Below are positions 45,835-54,863 of a stretch of DNA of 64,000 nucleotides, piece by piece. Location: positions 49,170-113,169 of the forward strand of contig JBJMQS010000050.1 in the NCBI GenBank assembly GCA_045802605.1. The letters run 5' to 3'. The notes under the pieces were generated by a model. That model saw only the letters and a list, made by a program, of their open reading frames with translations. It was not told where the DNA came from and did not search any database. How positions within the stretch are numbered: position 1 is the stretch's first letter; each line of letters opens with the position of its first letter. Origin of the DNA: JBJMQS01 sp045802605 (GTDB lineage Bacteria > Planctomycetota > Planctomycetia > Gemmatales > Gemmataceae). Position numbers and translations under genes: made by a program.

Positions 45835-46797
45835 CTAGCGCCGATCCAAACGGACGACGCTTTGCACCAAGACGACCACCAGCAGAATCAGGCCGCGGAT
45901 GACGGCTTGCCAGTAAGTGTTGATGGTGCCTTCGAGATTCAAGATGTTGAAAATCAGCCCCAAGATCAGCACGCCGACCAGGGTGGCAACTGCCGTGCCG
46001 CCCCGGCCCGTCATGCCCAGAACGACCGCGGCGATCGCGCTAAGCTCCCAGCCGATGCCGGCCACCGGCTGACCCACGCCGAGCCGCGCCGCCAAAATGA
46101 CGCCGGCTAATCCGCCGAGCGCACCGCTCATAGCGTAGACCGCGAGGCGAACGCGATTCACATTGAGCCCCATCAGACGCGCCGCCTCGTCATTGTCGCC
46201 CAGTGCGTAGACATGCCGACCAAATCGCGTTCTCTGCAACACATATCCCACCACAAAGGTGACCGCAAACAACGCCACGACCGGAACCGGGACCGGCCCA
46301 ATCCAACCCCGGCCCAGCCATTTCAATCCTTCCGCACTTTTGGCGACGCGCAGCGTTTCGTCGCCCACAATGGCGAGCAACATGCCGCGGATGGCCATGT
46401 TCACGACCAGCGTCGCGATAAACGGTTGCACCCGGCCATAAGAAATCGTGGCCCCCGTGAGTAGGCCCACAAGTGTCGTGCTCGCCACCGCGCACAGCGC
46501 AGCCGGGATGCTGCCCAACGGCGACGCCGCCGCGGCCACCACGCCGCCCATCGCGAGCATGGCGCCGAGCGAGAGGTCGATCCCGCCGCTGAGCATCGCG
46601 ATCAACATGCCCAGAGACAAGAGGCCGAGCATCGAGTTTTGCCGGAGCACGTTGAAAATGTTCTCGGGTGTTAGGAACGAATCCTGCCGCACCGTGCCGA
46701 GCACGCATATTCCAACAAGCGCGACCCAGATGATTTGGTGACGCAGCCAGTAGGCCATGGAACTGCGATGGAGATCGGTGGTCTGCGCCGACATCAT
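45835..46797 (-). CDS. sugar ABC transporter permease (YjfF/RbsC-like)
   Basis: A 320-residue membrane protein of the ribose/galactofuranose permease family with 8-10 helices. LLSLGMLIAMLSGGIDLSLG and AMLAMGGVVAA match the family hallmark, as do VQPFIATLVVNMAIRGMLLA and GDNDEAARLMGLNVNRVRLA (the cytoplasmic coupling loop). The frame is open to 46863, but ATG 46797 overlaps the preceding ABC gene's stop by four bases and is chosen. It is the second permease of the operon, as YjfF is in E. coli. It imports a sugar together with the fused ATPase/permease and the binding protein. Confidence 0.9.
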   Translation of the reverse strand: MMSAQTTDLHRSSMAYWLRHQIIWVALVGICVLGTVRQDSFLTPENIFNVLRQNSMLGLLSLGMLIAMLSGGIDLSLGAMLAMGGVVAAAASPLGSIPAALCAVASTTLVGLLTGATISYGRVQPFIATLVVNMAIRGMLLAIVGDETLRVAKSAEGLKWLGRGWIGPVPVPVVALFAVTFVVGYVLQRTRFGRHVYALGDNDEAARLMGLNVNRVRLAVYAMSGALGGLAGVILAARLGVGQPVAGIGWELSAIAAVVLGMTGRGGTAVATLVGVLILGLIFNILNLEGTINTYWQAVIRGLILLVVVLVQSVVRLDRR

Positions 46798-49322
46798 GCA
46801 CTCCGGACACGTTGAATGGCCACCGCGGCAAGAATGATGAGCGCTTGCACGAGGTACGTCCACGCGGTGGACAAGCCCAGCATGTTAAGCGACGTGCTGA
46901 TGACAACTAGGATCAATGCGCCGGCCACCGTGCCCAACAGGCGAGCCCGGCCGCCGCTGAGCGCCGTGCCGCCGATCACCGCTCCGGCGATGGCGGCGAA
47001 CTCCATGTTCAGGCCGATGTTCGCGGGGTCGGTCGCGCCGAGCCGCGCGGTTTCGATGACACCCGCCATAGCCGCCATCACTCCTGTGCCAATGTAGGCG
47101 AGCATCTTGGCCCGCTGCACCGGCACACCGGCGATGTACGCGGCCGAAGCGTTGCCGCCCACCGCGAGAAAATAACGCCCCAAGGTCGTGAAGCGCACAA
47201 TCACCACATATGCAGCGACTGCCGCCAGAGCGATAATCGCCGGCACCGGCACACTCGCCACGCGGCCCTGTCCGATCCACTCCAACCACGGGTTGCTGAA
47301 GGGCAACAATTGGCTGCCGCTGGTGATCAACTGGGCCAAGCCACGCACCGAGATTTGCGTCGCCAACGTGGCGATGAATGGCTCAACGCTCAACCAACCC
47401 ACAAACACTCCGTTGACGAAGCCAACCCCGAGTCCACTGAGTAACCCGAGCGCGATTGCGGTCGAGGTACCCATCGGCAGGGCCAAGATGGTGACGGCCG
47501 AGGTCAGCGCCATCGTCGATCCCACCGAGAGATCGACGCCGCCAGTGGCGAGAACGACCGTCATGCCAATCGCAAGGAGGAGCGACGGCGAGACTTGCAG
47601 CAAGATGTTCCAGAAATTAGAAGCGCTCGCAAAGTTTGAGGTGAGCAGCGAGTTCAACACGACCAAAAGTGCGAGCGCGAGGATGGCGCCGTATTTCGGT
47701 CCCCATTCGACGCGGCGTCGGCGAGGGGTTTCCACACTCCGCTGCGGTAACGTGTCTTGGGCGATATTGTCTTCGCCCGTGACGCTTGGTTCTTGCACCA
47801 CCGGGGCCCCGCCTGGCTCGGCGCTGGGCGCTTCGCCGGCCATTGCGCGGATGATGTTGCACTCGGAGATCTCACAATCGGCCAGCGCCGCCACGCTGTG
47901 GCCCTCGCGGAGCACGACGATTCGCTTCGCGATTTCAATGAGCTCGGCCAATTCCGATGACACCAGCACCAGGCTCAATCCTTGCGATGCCATCTCGGCC
48001 AACAGCGTTTCAATTTCTCGGCGTGCACCGATGTCGATGCCGCGCGTGGGCTCGTCGGCCAATAATAGAATGGGATTGGTCAGTAGCCAACGGGCCAGGA
48101 TGACCTTTTGCTGATTGCCTCCGGATAGATCGCGGATCGGCTGATCGAGTGACGCGGCACGGATACGCAGGCGCGAGACGAACTGCGTCACCATTTCGCG
48201 CTGGCGAGCGCGATCGACAATTCCAAGGCGACTCAGGCGAGGCAAGACCGCGAGCGTCAGATTCTCGCGCACCGACAACTCGGGGATGATCCCATCCGCC
48301 CGGCGATCCTCCGGCAGATACGCCAATCCGCGGGCAATCGCCTGCCGAGGATTGCGGATATCGACCGCCTCGCCCTCAATCGCGACTTCGCCGCTCTCCA
48401 GGCGATCCAAGCCAAAGATCGCCCGCAACGTCTCGGTTCGGCCCGAACCCAATGTGCCCGCCAACCCCATCACCGCGCCGCGCGGGACGTCGAACGTCAC
48501 GCCGTGCAGACGATCCGTGCGCAATTCGCTGCAGCGCAAAATGGCCGTGTCACTTGGCGCTTTCGATGGCTCGGCTGACGATGGGTGATGAGCCGGCATG
48601 TCGGACCCGAGCATCAAATGAATCAACTCAACGCGCGATAAATCGCGCATTGGCCGAGTGGCGATATTGCGGCCATCGCGCAGGATCGTCACCCGGTCGC
48701 ACAGAGCGTAGAGTTCGTCGAACCGGTGGCTGATGTAAACGATGGCAACGCCCGTGGACCGCAGTCGATGAATGACATCGAAGAGCAGGGTGACCTCGCG
48801 GCCAGCAAGTGCGCTGGAAGGTTCATCGAGGACCAACACTTTGGGTTGCAATGACGCGGCCCGGGCCAAGGCCACCATCTGCTGCTGCGCGATGTTGAGA
48901 TGATCGAGCCGAGTGTCCGGGTCGATTTCGATGCCCAGCGTTGCGAGGGTTTCACTGGCCGAGCGCCGCAACGCGCGCCAATCGACCATGCCGCCGCGCG
49001 TCGGTTCCCGGCCCAAGAGAATATTCTCGGCCACCGATCGCGTGCCCAACAGCGGCACTTCCTGGTACACCGCCACCACGCCTTGCGCTTGCGCGTGTTG
49101 CGGCGAATGGAAGTCCACGGCCTCGCCGGCCAAGCTGATCGTGCCCGCATCGCGGTGGTAAGCCCCGGTCAGGATCTTGATCAACGTGGATTTGCCCGCG
49201 CCGTTTTCACCCACCAGAGCATGCACTTCACCGGACGCGACCGAGAAATCGACCTCGCGCAAAGCCGCGACGCCGCCGAACGATTTGCTGATCGACCGCA
49301 TCTCTAATAGCGCGGCTGCCAC
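46794..49322 (-). CDS. sugar ABC transporter, fused double-ATPase and permease (YtfR-YtfT-like)
   Basis: An 842-residue fusion. Residues 1-500 are a tandem ABC ATPase of the RbsA/YtfR type: Walker A GENGAGKST (about 38-46), variant signature LNIAQQQMVALARA, Walker B VLVLDEPSSAL; the second half has the usual degenerate Walker A (GTLGSGRTE), LSGGNQQKVILARW and LLLADEPTRGID. A linker of about 60 residues leads to a permease (about 545-842) with LLLAIGMTVVLATGGVDLSV, VEPFIATLATQISVRGLAQL and LAVGGNASAAYIAGVPVQRA. In E. coli these are two proteins, YtfR and YtfT. Both domains retain their key residues, so the fusion looks functional. It starts two bases after the binding-protein stop. Confidence 0.9.
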   Translation of the reverse strand: MAAALLEMRSISKSFGGVAALREVDFSVASGEVHALVGENGAGKSTLIKILTGAYHRDAGTISLAGEAVDFHSPQHAQAQGVVAVYQEVPLLGTRSVAENILLGREPTRGGMVDWRALRRSASETLATLGIEIDPDTRLDHLNIAQQQMVALARAASLQPKVLVLDEPSSALAGREVTLLFDVIHRLRSTGVAIVYISHRFDELYALCDRVTILRDGRNIATRPMRDLSRVELIHLMLGSDMPAHHPSSAEPSKAPSDTAILRCSELRTDRLHGVTFDVPRGAVMGLAGTLGSGRTETLRAIFGLDRLESGEVAIEGEAVDIRNPRQAIARGLAYLPEDRRADGIIPELSVRENLTLAVLPRLSRLGIVDRARQREMVTQFVSRLRIRAASLDQPIRDLSGGNQQKVILARWLLTNPILLLADEPTRGIDIGARREIETLLAEMASQGLSLVLVSSELAELIEIAKRIVVLREGHSVAALADCEISECNIIRAMAGEAPSAEPGGAPVVQEPSVTGEDNIAQDTLPQRSVETPRRRRVEWGPKYGAILALALLVVLNSLLTSNFASASNFWNILLQVSPSLLLAIGMTVVLATGGVDLSVGSTMALTSAVTILALPMGTSTAIALGLLSGLGVGFVNGVFVGWLSVEPFIATLATQISVRGLAQLITSGSQLLPFSNPWLEWIGQGRVASVPVPAIIALAAVAAYVVIVRFTTLGRYFLAVGGNASAAYIAGVPVQRAKMLAYIGTGVMAAMAGVIETARLGATDPANIGLNMEFAAIAGAVIGGTALSGGRARLLGTVAGALILVVISTSLNMLGLSTAWTYLVQALIILAAVAIQRVRSA

Positions 49323-49324
49323 GT

Positions 49325-50266
49325 CTAATACGCCTCGGTGACAAATTGCTCGGCATTGTCTTTGGTGAAAAGCCGATCTGGCACCACGGTCTTCGCCGAA
49401 ACCGGTTGCCCTGCAAGATGACGCTCCAGCGCCTCAAACGCCAGCGGCCCCAATCGCGGATTGCATTCAACCGATGCACCCAACTCGCCGCGAACGATCG
49501 CTTCGAGCGCGGCACGTTCGCCATCGATCGAGACCACCACGATGTCGCGGCCCGGTTGCCGCCCCGACTCGCGAATCGCACGGATGGCTCCGAGCGCCAT
49601 CTCATCGTTGTGACAATAGACCGCCGTGATCGTGTCACCCCGACTCTGCAACATGTTGAGCATGACCTTCTGCCCGTCGGCGCGAGAGAAGAATCCTGTC
49701 TGCGAAATGAGGACATTCATATTGGGAGCCGACTGCAGCACGTCGCGAAAACCTTGCGCCCGATCGCGGGCCACCGAAGAGCCCGGCGTCCCGGTCAACT
49801 CGGCGATTTGCGCTTGGCCGCCGGTGGCATCGATGAGCCACCGCGCCGCCCGCCGGCCTTCCTCGACGAAATCGGAACCGACGAATGTGATGTAATCGAC
49901 GCCGGGCTCCCCCGCGGCCTGGCGATCGACGAGGATCACCGGGATCTTGGCATATGCGGCCGCTTCGAGTGCAGGCTCGAGTCCGTCGTACTCGCGCGGT
50001 GCGATGAATAGCGCGCTGACTCGGCGGGCGATGAGATCTTCGACATCACTGATTTGCTTGGCGGTCTGATCCTGGGCTTCGGTGACGATCAGGTCCAGCC
50101 GATCCGCCCGAGTCCGCGCCGCGTCGCGCATGCTCTGCGTTTCCGCGGTCCGCCAAGCCCCATTGGAATCAATCTGAGAAAATCCCACCACCATCCCGCG
50201 CGCCCGTTGCCGGCATCCAACCAGGGCCGCGCCAATCGAGACCGCCAAAAAATGCCGGCGATTCAT
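49325..50266 (-). CDS. sugar ABC transporter substrate-binding lipoprotein (YtfQ-like)
   Basis: A 313-residue periplasmic-binding protein of the ribose/galactofuranose type. MNRRHFLAVSIGAALVGC is a signal with a lipobox (Cys18) and a twin-arginine-like NRRHFL motif. The mature protein shows MVVGFSQIDSNGAWRTAETQ, ALFIAPREYDGLEPALEAA, VILVDRQAAGEPGVDYITFV and AVYCHNDEMALGAIRAIRES, matching YtfQ-type proteins. An in-frame ATG at 50332 would give a longer leader; ATG 50266 is preferred because the signal begins there, though no strong ribosome site is visible. Gene order binding protein, ATPase-permease, permease matches ytfQ-ytfR-ytfT-yjfF. Galactofuranose is the best guess for ligand. Confidence 0.88.
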   Translation of the reverse strand: MNRRHFLAVSIGAALVGCRQRARGMVVGFSQIDSNGAWRTAETQSMRDAARTRADRLDLIVTEAQDQTAKQISDVEDLIARRVSALFIAPREYDGLEPALEAAAYAKIPVILVDRQAAGEPGVDYITFVGSDFVEEGRRAARWLIDATGGQAQIAELTGTPGSSVARDRAQGFRDVLQSAPNMNVLISQTGFFSRADGQKVMLNMLQSRGDTITAVYCHNDEMALGAIRAIRESGRQPGRDIVVVSIDGERAALEAIVRGELGASVECNPRLGPLAFEALERHLAGQPVSAKTVVPDRLFTKDNAEQFVTEAY

Positions 50267-50434
50267 TGCCAAGCCGCTCAAACTCGCCATTTGCGCTGCA
50301 AATGGCGCACCGGCGAGATGGGTTTGCATCAATAGACAATGCCTCCGAAAATTGTCGTCGCGTCAGAGACTTGCCATAACTTGATGAGTGCCGCTTACAA
50401 CTTGTTGTGCACAACCGCAGAGTTGCGTCTCCGT

Positions 50435-50515
50435 TTTGCGGTCCAACGGACCGCGATACCTTAGCCCAGGCTGCTTAGGCCTGGGCTAAGGTATCGCGGT
50501 CCGTTGGACCGCAAA
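50435..50515. repeat. 37-bp perfect inverted repeat
   Basis: Arms 50435-50471 and 50479-50515 are exact reverse complements of 37 bases, beginning TTTGCGGTCCAACGGACCGC, around a 7-base loop. Each arm contains its own GCGGTCCAACGGACCGC palindrome. It sits between the kinase gene's 3' end and the transporter operon's 5' end, both minus strand. It may act as an mRNA end-stabilising hairpin or terminator for the kinase transcript, but it has no adjoining T-run on that side. Confidence 0.85.
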
Positions 50516-50540
50516 TGAAACCTAGCAACTAACCCCACCT

Positions 50541-53500
50541 CTACTTCTTCCCCTCGTTCTCTTTCGCCGCGGCAAACTGGCGAATCGAAATCGTATAACG
50601 GCCCGTTCCCTGGTGCAGGTACGACGTCGCGACGAGTTGGTATTCGCCATCCGTCTTGGCGGTGAAGGTGATGCGGGAGTTCAGCGTATTCGCGCCGGCG
50701 TTGTCGTTTTGAATCAGGATTTTGTGTTGGGCATCTTCGAGTCGCAAAAAGGAATCGAAATCACTGCTTTTCAATTCGACCCGCACGGTCATGCCCGCGC
50801 TCAATTTGAGGGGGTAGGCCACCTCCGACTGATCCCGGCTCAGATTGCCGGAATGCAGCACTGAGGTGCCGCTCGCCTGGATCTTCTCATTCAGTTCGAC
50901 AAACTCCGGTTGCAATTGCTCCATCACGCTCTGATTGAATTCGCTGATCGGGCCGGCTTGATCGACGTCGAGCAACTTTGTGAGTTCCTCATACGTGTTT
51001 CTGATCAAGACACTGTCTTCGATCCGCAGCGCATGAGCGGGAACGGTTAACAACTTGGCGGCATGAGCGGCCCAGTCCGCTCGCAGCCAGTCGATCGCCT
51101 GGGTTTGCCAGCGATTTCGTTCCTCCGCCGAGGAGGCGTTTTTGCTCGCGAGGGCCGCGGCGCAGTAACCGGAAAGGCGATAGTCTTTGTTGAGATCGTC
51201 GGCGATGGCTGGATCATGCGCGAATGTTTGCGCATAGAGCTTCGCGGATTCGGCGTACTGCTTCTGCCAGCGGAATTTTGCCTCGGCCAGCTCCAAGCCT
51301 TCCGCCGTGGTGAGCGAGTTCGATTCATCTAGTTTTGATCGCTGTTCCAACGCAATCAAACGTTCGATTCGTTCTAGCTCGAATTTGGCTCGGCCATGTT
51401 GCGGATTTTTTTCCAGCGATTGCTTGAGGTCATTGACTGCGTCACTGAACCGGGCGGCGTTTCGGCAGCAGATGGCCCGGCCATAGAGGTAGCCGGCCAA
51501 TCGATTCGGGTTCTTTTCCTTTTCAATCAGTTTGCCGGCTTCAACAATGCAATCATTCCAGCGATTGGCCTCGTAGAGAACGCGGTAGAGCCCATAGCGG
51601 ACGTCTGCGTTGTCAGGTCGGCTCTCTAGTTCGCGACGATATTCGGAAGCCACCTCGTCGAGCAGCTTGAACTGTTTCCATTGCGGCAGCATCTCGGCGT
51701 ACAAGGGCTCAACGCGCGGGATTCGCCGGGCGGCATCGCGATACGCGACCACGGCTTCGGAAGGTTTCCCCTGAATCTCCAGAATCTTGCCAATCCAGTA
51801 GTAGTGCGACAGCGAGTTTTCCGCGACGGCCAACACCTGCCGGTGCATGGCGAGCGCCTCGTCAATTCGGCCCAGTCGCGTCCAACACTCCGCCATGATC
51901 TGGCGGGCCGCCGCACTGGTCGGCCGCATCGCCAGGGCAACCGACCCGAATCGCTCCGCCTCGTCGGACCGGCCGCCGCGAATCAGTGCGAACGCCAGAT
52001 TGTGATTGATCTGAAAATCACTCGGATGGGATTGCTGAGCACGGCGAAGAAACTCAATGGATTTGCTGAAGTCATTGCGAATGCGGAACCACGTCAGGCA
52101 CACCCCCACAAAATTGCAAGTGGACGCCGGCTGTTCCACCAGATTCATCACCTGCGCCGTCGCCCAGAGTTCCGTGCGGTCGCCTTTGATTACCGCGTCC
52201 CGGATGCGATTGCGTAACGGATCAGGGTCGAGCAGCCGGCTGAGTTGGAGCAAGCGGGCGTAATCGTGGGGATAGTCGCGCACGTTGTTTTTCATCAGCA
52301 AGCGCACGTAGCCCCAGTGGTCGATCGCCTGGGCCACCGGGATTCGCTGAGCTTCGCCGATGGCGCGGAGCTGATTCGCCGCCACTTGGGGATCACGCAC
52401 ATCCGCGCCGAAGTCAGCGAAGGCACGGCCATAGGCCTCATCGGCGTAGGCAAAATCTTGACCGCCGTCGGGCCGGAGGTTGTCGCCCATGGCAATCTGA
52501 ATCTCGGCCAGGGTAACTACGAGCCGGCGATCACGGTCACCCTGCCGCACTTGCGCCAAGAGAGTGCCGGCGCGATTCCGCAACTCGGCCGCAGCACCGC
52601 CCGTCACAGCCACGTCCTGTGCCCGTTGCGCCGTGGCGAGGGCCTTCGACCATAACTGCAGGTCGCGGTCCGCGCCCAGCGCTTGGCCATAAAGCGAAAT
52701 CGTTTCTTCCAGGAGTTGGGTGACGTTGGCATCGACGGCCCGCTGTCGGGCAGCCACGCCCCACATGGTCCAGCCCGCGAAGCCCAAGCCGATGAAAAGG
52801 CTGAGGGTGAATGCGATGATCAAAGTGGCGACGGTGCGATTCCGCCGCGCCCACTTGAAGGTCCGCTCGATCCGGCCCGGCGGATGAGCGAGAATCGGCT
52901 CGTCGTCGAGAAAACGACGCAACTCATCCGCGAGAGCTTGCGCCGACTCGTAGCGGTCCTTTTGCGATTTCTGTAGGCACTTCAGAAGAATGGTTTCCAG
53001 ATCCTTCGGAACGCGGATGCCCGATCGTGAGGGAGCAAGAGCCTCCTGGTGGGTCACCTGCAGCAGCGTGGACATCACGCTGTCGCCGCGAAACGGCGGT
53101 CGGCCGGTCAACATCTCGTAAAGGATTGCGCCCAATCCATAAACATCGGTCGCCGGCCCAACTTTCTCCGATGTCGCGGTCACTTGCTCGGGCGCCAGAT
53201 AGCTCGGCGTGCCGAGCACAGCCCCATTGGCCGTTTGCAGGCTTTCGCTACCAACACATTTTGCTAAGCCAAAGTCGGTGATCTTCGGCTTCCAAGACTG
53301 GCCCGAATGATCGGTGATTGGCTCGACCAAAACGTTGGCCGGCTTGAGGTCACGGTGAATCACGCCGTTGGCGTGGGCGTATTCGATCGCCTCGGCGAGG
53401 TGCTTCAAAAAGGCGGCCGCTTCGCGAGGCTTCCATGCCGCGCCATCGATGCACTTGGAGAGATTGCCGCCCTCGATCAACTCCAACGAGAAATAGGGAC

Positions 53501-54029
53501 CACTATCGGATTCGCCGTAGTCAAAGATCTGCACGATGTTGGTGTGATGCAATCGTCCAATCGCCTGGGCTTCCCGATGAAACCGTTGCCGGCTCATCTC
53601 GGTGACAAAATGCGACGCCGGCAACATCTTGAGCGCGACCAGCCGATTGAGGCCGACATGTCGCGCCCGGTACACGACTCCCATCCCGCCGCGGCCGAGT
53701 TCCTCCAGGACTTCATAACCCGCGACCACCGGTAGCTTTTTCTCAGCGACGTTGGCGCCATGACCGTCGTTCGATGCGAATGAGTTGCGGCCACGATTCT
53801 TGAGCCGTTCCAAAAAGACTGGTTCCGGCTCGGCAGTGAGTACATCACTGCGACTCAGTGAAACCGAGTGGGAAAAGCTCTCGCTGACAGAGGCCTCGGA
53901 CAATTTTGCGAGCCGCTCCTGGCATTGGGAGCACGCCTCGACATGGGCTTCCACCGCGGCTACGTCGGTAGCGCTCAGTTCTTCGGTCAAGAACCGTTCG
54001 AAGACATCGCTGGCTGGACAAGCCGTCAT
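50541..54029 (-). CDS. Ser/Thr protein kinase with zinc-finger, TPR and PPC domains
   Basis: A 1162-residue transmembrane kinase. Residues 1-40 look like an anti-sigma zinc finger (zf-HC2: His29, Cys33, Cys36 in HVEACSQC). The kinase domain covers about 104-375: LGRGGMGVVYRARHVGLNRL, Lys134 in VALKML, Asp226 in HRDLKPANV, Asp252 in DFGLAK and GTPSYLAPEQ. A membrane helix lies at about 400-422 (VATLIIAFTLSLFIGLGFAG). The outer part has TPR-type repeats and, at the C-terminus, a PPC-like beta domain (SSDFDSFLRLEDAQHKILIQ, then TDGEYQLVATSYL). ATG 54029 overlaps the sigma gene's stop by four bases, which shows coupling; the frame from 54203 lies inside the sigma gene. It probably controls the partner sigma factor in response to an external signal. 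Confidence 0.92.
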   Translation of the reverse strand: MTACPASDVFERFLTEELSATDVAAVEAHVEACSQCQERLAKLSEASVSESFSHSVSLSRSDVLTAEPEPVFLERLKNRGRNSFASNDGHGANVAEKKLPVVAGYEVLEELGRGGMGVVYRARHVGLNRLVALKMLPASHFVTEMSRQRFHREAQAIGRLHHTNIVQIFDYGESDSGPYFSLELIEGGNLSKCIDGAAWKPREAAAFLKHLAEAIEYAHANGVIHRDLKPANVLVEPITDHSGQSWKPKITDFGLAKCVGSESLQTANGAVLGTPSYLAPEQVTATSEKVGPATDVYGLGAILYEMLTGRPPFRGDSVMSTLLQVTHQEALAPSRSGIRVPKDLETILLKCLQKSQKDRYESAQALADELRRFLDDEPILAHPPGRIERTFKWARRNRTVATLIIAFTLSLFIGLGFAGWTMWGVAARQRAVDANVTQLLEETISLYGQALGADRDLQLWSKALATAQRAQDVAVTGGAAAELRNRAGTLLAQVRQGDRDRRLVVTLAEIQIAMGDNLRPDGGQDFAYADEAYGRAFADFGADVRDPQVAANQLRAIGEAQRIPVAQAIDHWGYVRLLMKNNVRDYPHDYARLLQLSRLLDPDPLRNRIRDAVIKGDRTELWATAQVMNLVEQPASTCNFVGVCLTWFRIRNDFSKSIEFLRRAQQSHPSDFQINHNLAFALIRGGRSDEAERFGSVALAMRPTSAAARQIMAECWTRLGRIDEALAMHRQVLAVAENSLSHYYWIGKILEIQGKPSEAVVAYRDAARRIPRVEPLYAEMLPQWKQFKLLDEVASEYRRELESRPDNADVRYGLYRVLYEANRWNDCIVEAGKLIEKEKNPNRLAGYLYGRAICCRNAARFSDAVNDLKQSLEKNPQHGRAKFELERIERLIALEQRSKLDESNSLTTAEGLELAEAKFRWQKQYAESAKLYAQTFAHDPAIADDLNKDYRLSGYCAAALASKNASSAEERNRWQTQAIDWLRADWAAHAAKLLTVPAHALRIEDSVLIRNTYEELTKLLDVDQAGPISEFNQSVMEQLQPEFVELNEKIQASGTSVLHSGNLSRDQSEVAYPLKLSAGMTVRVELKSSDFDSFLRLEDAQHKILIQNDNAGANTLNSRITFTAKTDGEYQLVATSYLHQGTGRYTISIRQFAAAKENEGKK

Positions 54030-54652
54030 GGTCCGGCCCCAGCGGTGGGGATACTCGCGGTTTCGAGCGCTTGGATCTCGTCTTGTAACATGCGTTGCAC
54101 CTTGCTGCGAACGACATAGACGGTGGCAATTTTCATGTTGCAGCGCTTGGCGACTTCCTCGCCGCTGAGTCCATCGAACGCCAGCAGTTGAAAGACCTGC
54201 CACTTCTCTGGAGACACCCGCAGTTGCACGCGCAGGGTCGCTTCGTCGAGGAGTTCCTTGTCAAATTCCTCTTCCAACCGGGCGGCCAAGTCTTCTCGCG
54301 CCTCGACGTTGGTCAGCACCTGCAGGGCGACGCTGTCTCCCGTGCCGGCGGTGCCAACCTTGCGGCTCATCTGCAAATCGATCCAAGCGTGCCGAGTGAT
54401 CGTTTTGAGCCACGCGCGAAAGCTCTTGGTCGGATCGTAGGAAAAGCGCTCCATTCGTTTGGAGAGTTTGAGCAACACATCCTGCGTGACATCCTCCGCG
54501 TCGGCCTTCTGCATCTTCCAATGAACGCACCAAGCATAGATCTTCGGTCCGTACCGATCGACGAACGCGTTCCACGCCGCCTGGTCCGTCGGCGAGCGGC
54601 CCAGCCGCCCTAAAAGCGTCGGACTCGTGTGCGAGGACGATGGACTGCCCAC
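54026..54652 (-). CDS. ECF-family RNA polymerase sigma factor
   Basis: A 208-residue sigma-70 family factor of the ECF type. Region 2 includes WNAFVDRYGPKIYAWCVHW and DAEDVTQDVLLKLSKRM, with FRAWLKTITRHAWID; region 4 has WQVFQLLAFDGLSGEEVAKR and MKIATVYVVRSKVQRML as the recognition helix. The start is a GTG at 54652; AAGGG lies eight bases upstream and no in-frame ATG is near. It is cotranscribed with the downstream kinase (four-base overlap), the usual planctomycete ECF/STPK pairing. Target promoters are not deducible here. Confidence 0.9.
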   Translation of the reverse strand: MGSPSSSHTSPTLLGRLGRSPTDQAAWNAFVDRYGPKIYAWCVHWKMQKADAEDVTQDVLLKLSKRMERFSYDPTKSFRAWLKTITRHAWIDLQMSRKVGTAGTGDSVALQVLTNVEAREDLAARLEEEFDKELLDEATLRVQLRVSPEKWQVFQLLAFDGLSGEEVAKRCNMKIATVYVVRSKVQRMLQDEIQALETASIPTAGAGP

Positions 54653-54863
54653 GGAGAGTACCCTTGGGAATGCTCGGACCTACCTGCCACAGCGATATTT
54701 TCAGGAAACCTCCGCAGAAACAATCGAAAAAGGCAACATTCCCCGGGTTTGGGGGCCAAGTTCACGACAAAACAGAAAAAGATGTCGCCGGTGCCGGTAG
54801 GTTTTGCCGCGCAAGGCCGTACTTTCGGTGCTCGATCCCAGTCACCGCACCGGAGCACCTGTC

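Noticed and set aside
44611..46110. 499-codon plus-strand open frame
   Set aside because: It is antisense to the three-domain fusion gene and runs into the permease gene; no signal, motif or ribosome site supports it.
24298..50515. CRISPR array
   Set aside because: The inverted repeats are single, differ in sequence and have no direct repeats with regular spacers. No cas-like gene is in the window.
54653..54863. Additional small gene between the sigma factor and the giant protein
   Set aside because: Short open frames in this 211-base gap overlap the real starts, have no ribosome sites and no recognisable features; it is better read as a divergent promoter region.
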